DNA from: Alphaproteobacteria bacterium
GTDB taxonomy: Bacteria; Pseudomonadota; Alphaproteobacteria; UBA8366
Reading direction: 5' to 3'
Assembly: GCA_009377445.1 (NCBI GenBank)
Contig: WHUA01000010.1
Coordinates: forward strand, 83,787 to 147,786
Length of the DNA: 64,000 nt
Numbering within the stretch: the first letter of the stretch is position 1; every line of letters starts with the position of its first letter. A program made the translations under genes and the position numbers. Shown in pieces: positions 45,753-54,342 of the stretch. The notes under the pieces were generated by a model, which was given only the letters and a program-made list of their open reading frames with translations, searched no databases and had not been told where the DNA came from.

Positions 45753-45800
45753 CCGGACGGGCCGCCGCATCGCCTACTTCGTGGGCGGCGGCCCGTCCGG
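45753..45800. other. Strong intergenic hairpin between binding-protein and permease genes
   Basis: CCGGACGGGCCGCCGC (45753-45768) pairs perfectly with GCGGCGGCCCGTCCGG (45785-45800) around a 16-nt loop. No run of T follows, so it is not a classical terminator. Hairpins at this place in ABC operons are known to protect the upstream mRNA or to lower read-through, raising the amount of binding protein relative to the permease. Confidence 0.75.
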
Positions 45801-45824
45801 TCGACATAAAGGAGCGGTTTCCGC

Positions 45825-46727
45825 ATGCTCTCCAGCCTAGAGCTCCTGATCTCGGCGCCTGTTCTCAATGTGCAGCTTCTGCTCGACGGCATCTTCATCG
45901 GCGCCGTCTATGCGCTCGCCGCCTACGGACTGGCCCTGGTATGGGGCGTAATGAACCTCAAGAACCTCGCCCAGGGCGACTTCGTCATAATGGGTGGATA
46001 TCTCGCCTGGATGTTGGTCAATCAAGGCATGAACCCGTTCCTGACGCTGCCGATCGTCGCCATCGCGATGTTCGCGTTCGGATGGGCGATCTATCGCATC
46101 ATCATCTGCCGGGTCATCGAAAGGGATCTCTTCACTTCCCTGCTCGCCACCTTCGGCCTGGCGCTCGTCATGCAGCAGATCCTCAATCAGATCTACGGCC
46201 CCGAGGTTCAATCCATCAACGCCGGCTTCGACAGCCTGGCGATTTTCGGCGGCATGGTCACGGTGGCCCAGGTCAAGCTCATCACGCTCTGCATTACGGC
46301 CGTGCTCGCCGCCTCCCTGGTCTGCTTCATGAAGATGAGCCGCATGGGCCAGGCGATCCGCGCCACCGCGCAGGACCCGCGGGCCGCGCGGGTCATGGGC
46401 ATCAATACGGACCGGGTCTACGCCTTCACTTTCGCCTTGAACTCCGCGATCTGCGGCGCCGCCGGCGTGTTGATCGCGATGATCTGGGTGATCCAGCCGT
46501 TCTACGGCATCCCCTATTCGATCCGGGCCTTCGTCATCGTCACCGCTGCCGGCTTGGGGAACCTGCCCGGCGTGATCCTGGCCGCGCTCGGGCTCGGCGT
46601 CGCCGAACAGTACGCCGGCTTCACGCTGGGCGCGCAGCTCCAGCAGTTCACGGTCGTCAGCCTGCTGGTGGTCGTGCTCCTCTTCAAGCAGTTCCAGCGC
46701 GGCAGGAAACGGCAGGTGCTCCAATGA
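45825..46727 (+). CDS. livH: Branched-chain amino acid type ABC permease LivH
   Basis: A 300-residue inner-membrane permease with about eight helices. LivH hallmarks are the N-terminal LLDGIFIGAVYALAAYGLALV, then GVMNLKNLAQGDFVIMGGY, and the late ATAQDPRAARVMGINTDRVY cytoplasmic loop that contacts the ATPase. Its last codons overlap livM by ATGA. It forms the transmembrane heterodimer with LivM. The ATG is preceded by AAAGGAGCGGTTTCCGC. Confidence 0.92.
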   Translation: MLSSLELLISAPVLNVQLLLDGIFIGAVYALAAYGLALVWGVMNLKNLAQGDFVIMGGYLAWMLVNQGMNPFLTLPIVAIAMFAFGWAIYRIIICRVIERDLFTSLLATFGLALVMQQILNQIYGPEVQSINAGFDSLAIFGGMVTVAQVKLITLCITAVLAASLVCFMKMSRMGQAIRATAQDPRAARVMGINTDRVYAFTFALNSAICGAAGVLIAMIWVIQPFYGIPYSIRAFVIVTAAGLGNLPGVILAALGLGVAEQYAGFTLGAQLQQFTVVSLLVVVLLFKQFQRGRKRQVLQ

Positions 46728-47800
46728 CCGGCAGCTTGCCGAAAGGCATCCTCTACGGCGCCATCCTCGTCGCCGGGTTCGTCGCGCCGATACTCTTCCC
46801 GGGCTATACTTTCTCGATCGCCGGCCTGTGGGTGATGATCCTGCTCGCGCTCACCTGGGACATCATGGGCGGCCAGATGGGTTACAACTCGCTCGGCAAC
46901 GTCTTCTTCTTCGGCATCGGCATGTACACCTGCATGATCGTGCAGGTCGGCCTGTTCTACGACGTCGCCGAATACACCGCCCATTCCGGCGCGGTGAACG
47001 TCCACTTCGCGCCGGGCCAGTATTTCACGGGCCTGACGCTGGGTTTAGCGGCTGCCGCGGCTGTGGCGACGCTCTTCGCGCTCGTGTTCGGGCAGCTCAT
47101 CCTGGGATTGCGCGGCCCGTATTTCGCGATCGGCACGCTCGGCGTCGCCTTGTCGGCCGGCGAGCTCTTCGGCGCCTGGCCATTCGTCGGTGGCGGCGGC
47201 GGCGTCGCGCTGCCGACCTATCCCGGGGAGCCGGACGATCGCGCATATTTCTTTTACGTGCTGTGCATGCTCCTCGCCGTCGCCGCCTTCGCCTTCCTGA
47301 AATGGCTGTACTCGACGCGCTTCAAGCTCGTCGCCAACGCCATTCGCGACGATGAGGAAAAGGCCGAGGCGATGGGCCTGCACACCAAGCGCTATAAAAA
47401 TCTCGGCTTCGCGATCACCGCCTTCTTCCTCGGCATCTCCGGCGGGCTCTACGGCAACATGATCGGTTTCATCGAGCCGCTGGAGGTCGCCTATCCTGTG
47501 GTCACCTTCGGCATCTTCATGATCGTCATGTGCCTGATCGGCGGCAAGGGCACCTTGTGGGGGCCGGTCATCGGCGCCACGCTCTTCCATGTCGTCAGGC
47601 AGCTCACCTGGACCTACATGCTGGGCTGGCAATGGGTGGCGCTCGGCGGGCTGATCATCGTCAGCGTCGTGTTCTTCCAGCAGGGCATCGTCGGCTGGAT
47701 GCAGGAGAAGTGGCCAGAGTGGTTCGGGATTCGCGTCGACGAGAAGAGCTCCATGGACGACGGCTTCGAGGCGGGAACGGCAAAGAAGGAGGCCGCCTGA
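46724..47800 (+). CDS. livM: Branched-chain amino acid type ABC permease LivM
   Basis: A 358-residue permease with about ten membrane helices. The typical LALTWDIMGGQMGYNSLGNV and the cytoplasmic loop AIRDDEEKAEAMGLHTKRYK (EAM-type coupling segment) are present, followed by GGKGTLWGPVIGATLF. An acidic C-terminal tail of about 30 residues extends past the last helix. Its start overlaps livH (ATGA) and its stop overlaps livG (TGATG), so all genes are translationally coupled. Confidence 0.92.
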   Translation: MTGSLPKGILYGAILVAGFVAPILFPGYTFSIAGLWVMILLALTWDIMGGQMGYNSLGNVFFFGIGMYTCMIVQVGLFYDVAEYTAHSGAVNVHFAPGQYFTGLTLGLAAAAAVATLFALVFGQLILGLRGPYFAIGTLGVALSAGELFGAWPFVGGGGGVALPTYPGEPDDRAYFFYVLCMLLAVAAFAFLKWLYSTRFKLVANAIRDDEEKAEAMGLHTKRYKNLGFAITAFFLGISGGLYGNMIGFIEPLEVAYPVVTFGIFMIVMCLIGGKGTLWGPVIGATLFHVVRQLTWTYMLGWQWVALGGLIIVSVVFFQQGIVGWMQEKWPEWFGIRVDEKSSMDDGFEAGTAKKEAA

Positions 47801-48561
47801 TGGAGGCCATCATCAAGTGTCACGGCGTGAGCAAGGCTTACGGCGGCGTCATCGCGAACGAGGATATCTCGGTCGAGGTGCCGCCGGGGCGGATCACCGG
47901 CCTGATCGGCCCGAACGGCTCGGGCAAGACGACCTTGTTCAACTCGATCGTCGGCTATCACCCGACCGATGCGGGATCGATCACCTTCGAAGGCCGCGAG
48001 ATCTCCAACATGACGACGCAGCAGATCAGCCGGCTTGGCCTGCTCCGCACTTTCCAGCAGACGCGCGTCTACAAGCGGATGAACTGCGTCGACAACATGC
48101 TGGTCTCCGTTCCCGACCGGGACGATGCGTTCTGGTCGATGTTTCGCGGCTATCCTGCCGAATCGACCCGCCGGGCGGAGCAGCTTCTCGACTTCGTCGG
48201 CCTGTACCAGAAGCGCTACCTGACGTCGGGAAGCCTGTCCTTCGGGCAGCAGAAGCTGCTCGAGTTCGCCATGGCCCTGATGCGGGAGCCGAAAGTGCTG
48301 CTCCTCGACGAGCCCACCGCCGGCATCAACCCGACGCTCATCAACGGGCTGATCGACCGGCTGAAACGCGCCGTCAGCGAGCTGGGCGTCACCCTGTTCG
48401 TCATCGAGCACAACATGCCCGTCATCATGGACCTGGCGGACAACATCTATTGCCTGGCAAACGGGCGGCTGCTCGCCCACGGCAGGCCGGACGAGATCCA
48501 GAATGACGAACGCGTCCTGAACGCCTATCTCGGCACCCACCACGGAAGCGAGGCTGCCTGA
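47800..48561 (+). CDS. livG: Branched-chain amino acid type ABC ATPase LivG
   Basis: A 253-residue ATP-binding subunit. Walker A is GPNGSGKTT (37-45). The Q-loop lies in LGLLRTFQQTRVY, the signature is SLSFGQQKL (a LivG-type variant of LSGGQ), Walker B is VLLLDEPTAGINP and the switch His is in FVIEHNMPV. LivG and LivF together power the importer. Its ATG overlaps the livM stop and its stop overlaps the livF start. Confidence 0.92.
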   Translation: MEAIIKCHGVSKAYGGVIANEDISVEVPPGRITGLIGPNGSGKTTLFNSIVGYHPTDAGSITFEGREISNMTTQQISRLGLLRTFQQTRVYKRMNCVDNMLVSVPDRDDAFWSMFRGYPAESTRRAEQLLDFVGLYQKRYLTSGSLSFGQQKLLEFAMALMREPKVLLLDEPTAGINPTLINGLIDRLKRAVSELGVTLFVIEHNMPVIMDLADNIYCLANGRLLAHGRPDEIQNDERVLNAYLGTHHGSEAA

Positions 48562-49388
48562 TGTCGGCCCCCCTTATATCGGTCGAGAGCGTCCAGCGGG
48601 AAGCCGAGCGCCTCGGCAACAACGTCAGCAAGGAGAAGATTGCCGCGCTTGCGAAATCGGCCCCCTATGTCACGATCCGCAACCTCCGCGCCGGCTACGG
48701 CAAGATGGAGATCCTGCACGATTTCAACCTGCAGGTCGGGCGGTCGCAATCGCTCTGCCTGATCGGCCCGAACGGCGCCGGCAAATCGACGGTGCTGCAT
48801 TCGATCTACGGCTTCACCAACATCTTCTCCGGCGAGATCCTCATCGGCGACGGCGACCGGCAGCGCGACATCACCAAGCTGTCCGCGAACCAGAAGCTGG
48901 GCGAGGCCGGGGTCGCCTACATCCTGCAGGACAAGTCCGTGTTCCCGGGCATGACGGTCGAGGAAAACCTGTGGATGGGCGGCTACCTTCTGGCGAAGCC
49001 GGCGCTGGCCAAGGAAGCGGCGGAGAAGATCTTCGACCGGTATCCGAACCTCGCCAAGCGGCGCAGCAAGCCCGCCGGCGTCCTGTCCGGCGGCGAGCGG
49101 CGCCTGCTGGAGATTTCCCGCGCCCTCGTCATGGACCCCGACATCCTGCTGGTCGACGAGCCGTCGATCGGGCTGGAGCCGCGCTACATCGACATGGTGT
49201 TCGAGATCCTCGGCGAGCTGCAACGAAAGGACGGCAAGACGATCATCATGGTCGAGCAGAACGCGAAGAAAGGGCTGGAATTCGCGGACATCGCCTATGT
49301 TCTCGTCGCCGGCCGGCTCGCCGTCGCCGATACCGGAGACGAATTGCTGGAGAACCCGGACGTCGGGCGCCTGTTCCTCGGCGGCTGA
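48561..49388 (+). CDS. livF: Branched-chain amino acid type ABC ATPase LivF
   Basis: A 275-residue ATPase, longer than usual because of an N-terminal extension of about 35 residues (helix-like, VQREAERLGNNVSKEKIAAL). The core has Walker A GPNGAGKST (69-77), signature VLSGGERRLLEI, Walker B ILLVDEPSIGLEP and the switch region IIMVEQNAKKGLEF. The extension is unusual for LivF, which normally starts a few residues before the first beta strand. It ends the Liv operon, 39 bp before an MFS gene that may be cotranscribed. Confidence 0.9.
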   Translation: MSAPLISVESVQREAERLGNNVSKEKIAALAKSAPYVTIRNLRAGYGKMEILHDFNLQVGRSQSLCLIGPNGAGKSTVLHSIYGFTNIFSGEILIGDGDRQRDITKLSANQKLGEAGVAYILQDKSVFPGMTVEENLWMGGYLLAKPALAKEAAEKIFDRYPNLAKRRSKPAGVLSGGERRLLEISRALVMDPDILLVDEPSIGLEPRYIDMVFEILGELQRKDGKTIIMVEQNAKKGLEFADIAYVLVAGRLAVADTGDELLENPDVGRLFLGG

Positions 49389-49427
49389 CATTGCCGCGAT
49401 CCAGCGAATTCGCTGTATCATGCGCCC

Positions 49428-50990
49428 GTGAGCACCGCCGCCGCCTTTGCCGATGAGCCGATAACGCCCGGCCGCCGCCGCCTCATCGCCTTGGCGATGA
49501 CCACCGCCGCGGCGATGCAGGGCATGGACACCTTTTCGACCGCCGTGGCGCTGCCGGAGATCCGCGCCGCGATGTCCGCGACCGTGGACGAATCCGCCTG
49601 GGTGCTGACCTCCTTCCTCGTCGCGGCGGCGATCTTCACGCCGCTGTTCGCCTGGATGAGCCGGCGCTACGGCCGCCGGCGTCTGCTGATCTGCATGATC
49701 GCGGCTTTTCTCGTCTGCACCATCCTGGTCGCGCAGTCGAGCTCGCTGCTCGAGCTGGTGTTCTACCGCTTCCTGCAAGGCATTGCCGCCGCCGGCATGG
49801 GGCCGCTCGGCAACCAGGTCATGCTGGCCACCTACCCGAAGGAGATGCACGGCGCCGCCTTTAGCTGGCTTACCACGGGGCGCATGTCGGGCGTCATGAT
49901 CGGGCCGCTGATCGGCGGCGTGCTGACCGAATACCTGAGCTGGCACTGGGTCTACCTCAGCAACATACCGCTCGCCCTGTTCGGCCTCTGGCTCGTCGTG
50001 CGCTACGTGCCCGAGGCCAAGGAGCTGTCGGCGCCGCGATTCGATTTCTTCGGCTTCGTCGCGCTCAGCGTCGCCATCGGCGCGCTGCAGCTCATGCTCG
50101 ACCGCGGCGAGCGGCAGGGCTGGTTCGAGTCCACCGAGATCGTCGTTTGGGCCGGACTGTGCTGCGTGGCGCTCTACATGTTCACCATGCACGTCATCAC
50201 CGCGCGCAACGCCTATATCGACCCGCTCATCTTCGCCAACCGCGACTTCCTGATCGGCATGCTGTTTATTTTCGTGCTGTCGATCATGATCGTCGGCTTC
50301 GCGAGCCTGCTGCCGCCGATCCTCCAGCATCACATGAACTACCCGATCTCGACCTCCGGCGTGCTGATGATGCCGCGCGGCATCGGCACGATGATCGCGT
50401 CCGTCATCGCCGGGCCGCTGCTCATGCGCATGCAGCCGCGCCCGCTCGTCTTCATCGGCATCTTCCTGATGGCCTCGTCCACCTGGGCCATGTCGGAGTT
50501 CACCCGCGACGTCGACGCCACGACCATCGCGCTGACCGTGGGCGTCCAGGGGGCGGGTTTCGGGTTCTTCTCCGTCTCCGTCACGGCCATGGCGTTCCAG
50601 ACGCTGAGCCCGATGCTGCGGCCGGACGGCACCAGCTTCATCAGCCTGTCGCGCCGGCTCGGATCGAGCGTCGGCGTCTCCTTCCTGATCAGCCAGTTCG
50701 TGCGCAATACCCAGGACAACCGCGCCGGGATGCTGGAGCACATCAGCCCCTACAACGCGCTGCTCCAGCACGGCGTGCTGCCCGAGCAATGGGACACCGA
50801 CACGCTGACCGGGCTGTCCCGCCTGTCGCGCGAGGTCGAGCGCCAGGCCGAGTTCCTCGCCTACATGCAGGATTTCCAGATGATGGCGATTCTCATCGTC
50901 CTGATGGTGCCGCTCGTCTTCCTGCTGCGCGGAAGGTCCGAGGAAGAGGATGCGGAAACGCGGCGCCGGCGGATTCGGGATGCCGGGTAA
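49428..50990 (+). CDS. MFS transporter, DHA2 (EmrB/QacA-like) family
   Basis: A 520-residue drug:proton antiporter-type protein with about 14 membrane helices. It has the DHA2 signatures MQGMDTFSTAVALPEIRAAM (motif D1), the ESAWVLTSFLVAAAIFTP segment and the loop motif SRRYGRRRLL (motif A), plus GPLIGGVLTEYLSWHWVYLSN (motif C region). It should expel amphipathic toxic compounds. The start is GTG at 49428. No membrane fusion protein (EmrA) or TetR-type regulator is adjacent. It is followed by a family C repeat. Confidence 0.88.
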   Translation: MSTAAAFADEPITPGRRRLIALAMTTAAAMQGMDTFSTAVALPEIRAAMSATVDESAWVLTSFLVAAAIFTPLFAWMSRRYGRRRLLICMIAAFLVCTILVAQSSSLLELVFYRFLQGIAAAGMGPLGNQVMLATYPKEMHGAAFSWLTTGRMSGVMIGPLIGGVLTEYLSWHWVYLSNIPLALFGLWLVVRYVPEAKELSAPRFDFFGFVALSVAIGALQLMLDRGERQGWFESTEIVVWAGLCCVALYMFTMHVITARNAYIDPLIFANRDFLIGMLFIFVLSIMIVGFASLLPPILQHHMNYPISTSGVLMMPRGIGTMIASVIAGPLLMRMQPRPLVFIGIFLMASSTWAMSEFTRDVDATTIALTVGVQGAGFGFFSVSVTAMAFQTLSPMLRPDGTSFISLSRRLGSSVGVSFLISQFVRNTQDNRAGMLEHISPYNALLQHGVLPEQWDTDTLTGLSRLSREVERQAEFLAYMQDFQMMAILIVLMVPLVFLLRGRSEEEDAETRRRRIRDAG

Positions 50991-51077
50991 CCCCCCCACC
51001 CCGACCCTCCCCCGCAAGGGGGGAGGGAGAAGAAGAAAAGTCCTCCCCCCTTGCGGGGGAGGATTTAGGTGGGGGGT
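50991..51077. repeat. Family C composite repeat
   Basis: Two half elements: CCCCCCACCCCGACCCTCCC with CGCAAGGGGGGAGGG, then GTCCTCCCCCCTTGCGGGGG with GGATTTAGGTGGGG. Compared with the copy at 18174 the halves are in the opposite order. It lies between the stop of the MFS gene and the convergent dienelactone hydrolase. Confidence 0.85.
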
Positions 51078-51088
51078 GCGTGCCGCCC

Positions 51089-51976
51089 CTACGCCAGCTT
51101 CGCCCTGAAGAACTCGAGCGTCCGGGTCCAGGCGAGCTTCGCGGCGGCTTCGTCGTAGCGCGGGGTCGTGTCGTTGTGGAAGCCGTGGTTCACGTTGGGA
51201 TACATGTGCGCCACGTATTCCTTGCCGTTCGCCTTCAGCGCCGCCTCGTAGGGCGGCCAGCCCACGTTGATGCGCTCGTCGAGCCCGGCGTAATGCAGCA
51301 GCAGCGGCGCCTTGATCTTCGGCACGTCCGCGGCGGTGGGCTGGCGGCCGTAGAACGGCACCGAGGCCGCGAGGTCCGGCAGGCGCACGGCCATGGCGTT
51401 CGACACGGCGCCGCCGAAGCAGAAGCCGACGACGCCGACCTTGCCGGTCGAGCCGGAATGGGCCTTGAGGTAGCCGAAGGCCGCGATGAAGTCCTCCGTC
51501 AGCTTGGCGCCGTCGAGCTTCCGCTGCATCTCGCGGCCCGCATCGTCGTTGCCGGGGTAGCCGCCGAGCGGCGTCAGGCCGTCCGGGGCGAGCGCCATGT
51601 AGCCGGCGGTCGCCACGCGGCGTGCGACATCGGCGATGTAAGGGTTGAGGCCGCGGTTCTCGTGCACGACGACGACGCCCGCCACCTTGCCGGTCGTGCT
51701 GGTGGGGCGCACGAGGTAGCCCTTGATCTTTCCCTGACCTTGCGGCGAGTCGTATTCGATCGTCTCCGCCTTGATGCGCGGATCGTTCTCCGGCACCTGG
51801 TTGGCGAGCGCGTAGTTCGGCATCAGGCTTTCGATCATCGCGGCGACGGTCAGCCCGCTCACCGCATATTTCGACGCCCGCTCGAAAAACTCCCGCCGGT
51901 CGATGCGGCTGTGGGCGTAGCTGTCGTAGAGGTCCAGAAGCTCCTGGTCGAAATCGCCGGCTGTCTTGCGGTCCAT
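51089..51976 (-). CDS. Dienelactone hydrolase family protein, probably Tat-exported
   Basis: A 295-residue alpha/beta hydrolase of the DLH family. An N-terminal part of about 60 residues includes [16 protein letters not shown], a twin-arginine-like stretch before a hydrophobic segment, so it is probably exported. The nucleophile is Cys in [10 protein letters not shown]; the Asp is in HYAGLDERI and the His in NVNHGFHND, giving the Cys-Asp-His triad of the family. It may open lactones from catechol degradation or act on other esters. ATG 51976 follows AGGGAGGAACGTCC. It is the second gene after the CmcJ-like oxygenase (23-bp gap). Confidence 0.88.
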   Translation of the reverse strand: MDRKTAGDFDQELLDLYDSYAHSRIDRREFFERASKYAVSGLTVAAMIESLMPNYALANQVPENDPRIKAETIEYDSPQGQGKIKGYLVRPTSTTGKVAGVVVVHENRGLNPYIADVARRVATAGYMALAPDGLTPLGGYPGNDDAGREMQRKLDGAKLTEDFIAAFGYLKAHSGSTGKVGVVGFCFGGAVSNAMAVRLPDLAASVPFYGRQPTAADVPKIKAPLLLHYAGLDERINVGWPPYEAALKANGKEYVAHMYPNVNHGFHNDTTPRYDEAAAKLAWTRTLEFFRAKLA

Positions 51977-51999
51977 GGACGTTCCTCCCTGGGACTGTC

Positions 52000-52836
52000 T
52001 CAATAGAAGGCGAAGGCGCGCATCTCGATGCTTTCGCGGATCTTGGCGTCCGGCCGCGTCGTCGGGTCGTCGAACGACGTGTGCGCCGTGAAGCGCACGC
52101 CCGCCGACGCGTCGCTGTCGAACACCTTGAACACCAGCGCCTCGTTCCGCGTCATGTAGGGGAAGTAGAACCAGCGGTGCGCCGGGTTGTAGGCGATGTG
52201 ATAGGTCTCCGCCGTGCGGTCGCGGTAGCGCCGCTCGTTGCGGATGAAGCCTACTTGCGGAATGCTCCGCCCGTCGCACATGGCGAGCGGCTCGGACTCG
52301 ACGCGCGGCGCGACCGAGCGCCAGACCTGGATGATCCCGTAGCGCCGCTGCAGCAATCGCGACGCCTCGTCCGGCGGCAGGATGTCGCGCACGCGCTTCG
52401 GCGCGGAGCGCTCGGTGTAGTCGTTGTGCACCGATTTGACCGTCTGGCGGATCCAGCCTTGGGCGTGGCGGCCGTCGTCCGCCGTGCGGACGGTGTGGTC
52501 GAAGACGACGACGCGCTGGGCGCCGCTCTCGGCCTTGATCAGCGCCTCGACCTCCGGGTAGTAGACGCGGCGCACCTCGTCCTCGTCATAGAAATCCTTC
52601 ACCGCCGTCCGGTGCTGCACCAGGGTGAAGCCGTGCGTCGGCAGGGCGAAACGCTCGTTCGCGGCGCGGCCGTTCCAGATTCGCGTGCGGCGCGCCTCGT
52701 AGGCCGGGAGATGCGCCTTGTGCTCTTCCTCGGGCCAGTCGATGTAGCGGATCGACGGCTGCCCGTCGTCCACGACATAGTTCAAGTCCGCTTCGACGAA
52801 ATCCAAATCATGTGCGAGTTCAGCAGTATGGCTCAT
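52000..52836 (-). CDS. CmcJ/NvfI-family oxygenase-like protein
   Basis: A 278-residue protein resembling the CmcJ/NvfI group, which are methyltransferase-associated or Fe/2-oxoglutarate-type oxygenases. The characteristic core has [29 protein letters not shown] with the His-x-Asp of a putative metal site, [21 protein letters not shown] and [25 protein letters not shown] near the end. The start at ATG 52836 has AGGA upstream; a start nine bases earlier is equally possible. It lies just upstream of the dienelactone hydrolase gene and may act in the same catabolic route. The iron-binding role is inferred from the family. Confidence 0.78.
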   Translation of the reverse strand: MSHTAELAHDLDFVEADLNYVVDDGQPSIRYIDWPEEEHKAHLPAYEARRTRIWNGRAANERFALPTHGFTLVQHRTAVKDFYDEDEVRRVYYPEVEALIKAESGAQRVVVFDHTVRTADDGRHAQGWIRQTVKSVHNDYTERSAPKRVRDILPPDEASRLLQRRYGIIQVWRSVAPRVESEPLAMCDGRSIPQVGFIRNERRYRDRTAETYHIAYNPAHRWFYFPYMTRNEALVFKVFDSDASAGVRFTAHTSFDDPTTRPDAKIRESIEMRAFAFY

Positions 52837-52936
52837 TTTCTTCATCCTGAACGAATTAGCCCCACGTACCCCGACTGCGGCAGATTTTACCCGAGCCGCC
52901 ACCGGCGCGACCAGTAACCTTGCTGTGTGCGTCCGG

Positions 52937-53671
52937 TTACTCGATCCGGTGCACGGCCAAGGCGGCCGGGCGGCCGGGCGCGAGGTCGACGACGACATAG
53001 GTCGCGCCCCGCCCGATGCTGTCCGTCGGCGACCCGGAATAGGCCGCCGCCGTGGCGGGCGTGACCAGTTCCATCGCCGCGTGGTGATGGCCGAGCGCCA
53101 GATAGTCGCATGGGCTGGCCTCGATCTCCCGCATGTGGATCGGCGACGAGCGGTGGCTGCTCTCGCCGTCGGGCACGAAAATCCCGTGCCCAAGCCCGAG
53201 GAACCACCGGCAGCCGGCGGGCCGCTCCGGACAGCCGCCGAGCGGGCTGTACGCGGCCGTGTGGTCCACCATGCCCTTGCCCCAGGCGGCGAGGCTGAGC
53301 GCGTCCAGGCGGACGACCTCGCCCGCCTCCGCCGACAGCATGCTGACGTTGGCGATGCTGTTGAAGTCGTAGCGCCGGTAGATTGCGCCCGCTTCCATGC
53401 AGTCGTGGTTGCCGGGGATCATGACGACCGGGAACGGCTGCCGGCCGAGAATCTCCATGGCCCAGCGGATCGTATCGGGCGTCGCGTCGTTGGCGTCGAA
53501 CAGGTCGCCGGCCAGCAGCATCACGTCGGGGCGATGCGCCCGCATCTCGGCCAGCGCCCGGGCGAAGGCGCGGCGGCAGCCCTCGCGCGCATCCCCGCCC
53601 TCGCCCAAATAATGGCCGTCGCCATCCAGATGGATGTCCGAGCAGTGGGCGATGCGCAGGATATCGGCCAT
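52937..53671 (-). CDS. Metallophosphoesterase
   Basis: A 244-residue calcineurin-like phosphoesterase. All metal-binding motifs are visible: SDIHLD (residues 9-14), GDLFDAND, GNHDCME, and the C-terminal LGHHHAAME. It hydrolyses phosphodiester or phosphomonoester bonds with two divalent metals. ATG 53671 gives a normal family N-terminus (MADILRIAHCSDIHLD); an in-frame TTG 36 bases upstream is less likely. It has no signal peptide. The distance to the CmcJ-like gene is 100 bp. Substrate unknown; it resembles YfcE/Icc-type enzymes only by motif. Confidence 0.85.
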   Translation of the reverse strand: MADILRIAHCSDIHLDGDGHYLGEGGDAREGCRRAFARALAEMRAHRPDVMLLAGDLFDANDATPDTIRWAMEILGRQPFPVVMIPGNHDCMEAGAIYRRYDFNSIANVSMLSAEAGEVVRLDALSLAAWGKGMVDHTAAYSPLGGCPERPAGCRWFLGLGHGIFVPDGESSHRSSPIHMREIEASPCDYLALGHHHAAMELVTPATAAAYSGSPTDSIGRGATYVVVDLAPGRPAALAVHRIE

Positions 53672-53721
53672 GGCCGCGACCCTAGCAAATGGGCTCGGAA
53701 TGAGCAAAAAGGCTGTCGGCG

Positions 53722-53810
53722 CATGGACTCCCCGGACAAGCCGGGGAGTGACGATTTTTGTTTATGATCAAATAATTACCGTCATGCCACGGCTTGTCCG
53801 TGGCATCCAT
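53722..53810. repeat. Family A hairpin pair
   Basis: Unit 53722-53753 has stem ACTCCCCGG/CCGGGGAGT and loop ACAAG; unit 53780-53810 has stem ATGCCACGG/CCGTGGCAT and loop CTTGT. The second unit ends exactly where the stop codon of the PCuAC gene begins. They lie between that gene and the metallophosphoesterase. Confidence 0.85.
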
Positions 53811-54305
53811 TCAATGTCCGTGGGCGCCATGTCCGCCCCCGTGCCCCTTCCCCATCGCGCCCGCGCCCTGGATGGCGACCTCGACCGTCACTTCGCCCGC
53901 CTTCTCGAAGCGGAGGGTCAGCGGGAAATGTGTTCCTTGCGCGAGCGGGCCTTTCAGGTCGAGCAGCATGAGGTGCAGGCCGCCGGGCTTGAGCTGCACC
54001 TTCGAGCGCGCACCGACCTCGACCGACTGCACCTGGCGCATGCGCATGATGTCGCCGTCCTTGATGTGGGTGTGCAGCTCCACGCGCCCGGCCGCCGGGG
54101 TCGACGCCGAGACGAGCTTGTCGCTCGCCTCGCCCGAATTCTCCAACACCAGGTAGGCGACGGCGGAATGCGCCGCCTTGCCGGCCGCCCGCGCCCAGGG
54201 GTCGGAAACCTGGATGCCGGGGGCGGGCTGCGTTCCCTGCGCAAGGGCGAGCGACGCCGCCTGCAGCATGGCCGTGACGGCGAAGACGATTGCCAAGAGC
54301 TTCAT
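53811..54305 (-). CDS. PCu(A)C-type periplasmic copper chaperone
   Basis: A 164-residue periplasmic copper carrier. The signal peptide ends near LALAQG. The copper motif is exact: His78, then 10 residues to Met89, 21 residues to His111, then x and Met113 (ELHTHIKDGDIMRM and GGLHLMLLDL), i.e. H-x10-M-x21-H-x-M. A His-rich tail (GHGGGHGAHGH) may add metal ligands. PCuAC proteins hand Cu(I) to cytochrome oxidase. It is the last gene of a copper-related group with the TonB receptor 37 bp upstream. Confidence 0.92.
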   Translation of the reverse strand: MKLLAIVFAVTAMLQAASLALAQGTQPAPGIQVSDPWARAAGKAAHSAVAYLVLENSGEASDKLVSASTPAAGRVELHTHIKDGDIMRMRQVQSVEVGARSKVQLKPGGLHLMLLDLKGPLAQGTHFPLTLRFEKAGEVTVEVAIQGAGAMGKGHGGGHGAHGH

Positions 54306-54342
54306 CGATATCTCCTCTTCTTACTGATTGTACCTCATGCGG

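Noticed and set aside
45753..45800. Rho-independent terminator after the Liv binding-protein gene
   Set aside because: The hairpin is strong but no T-run follows, and the permease genes are clearly part of the same operon.
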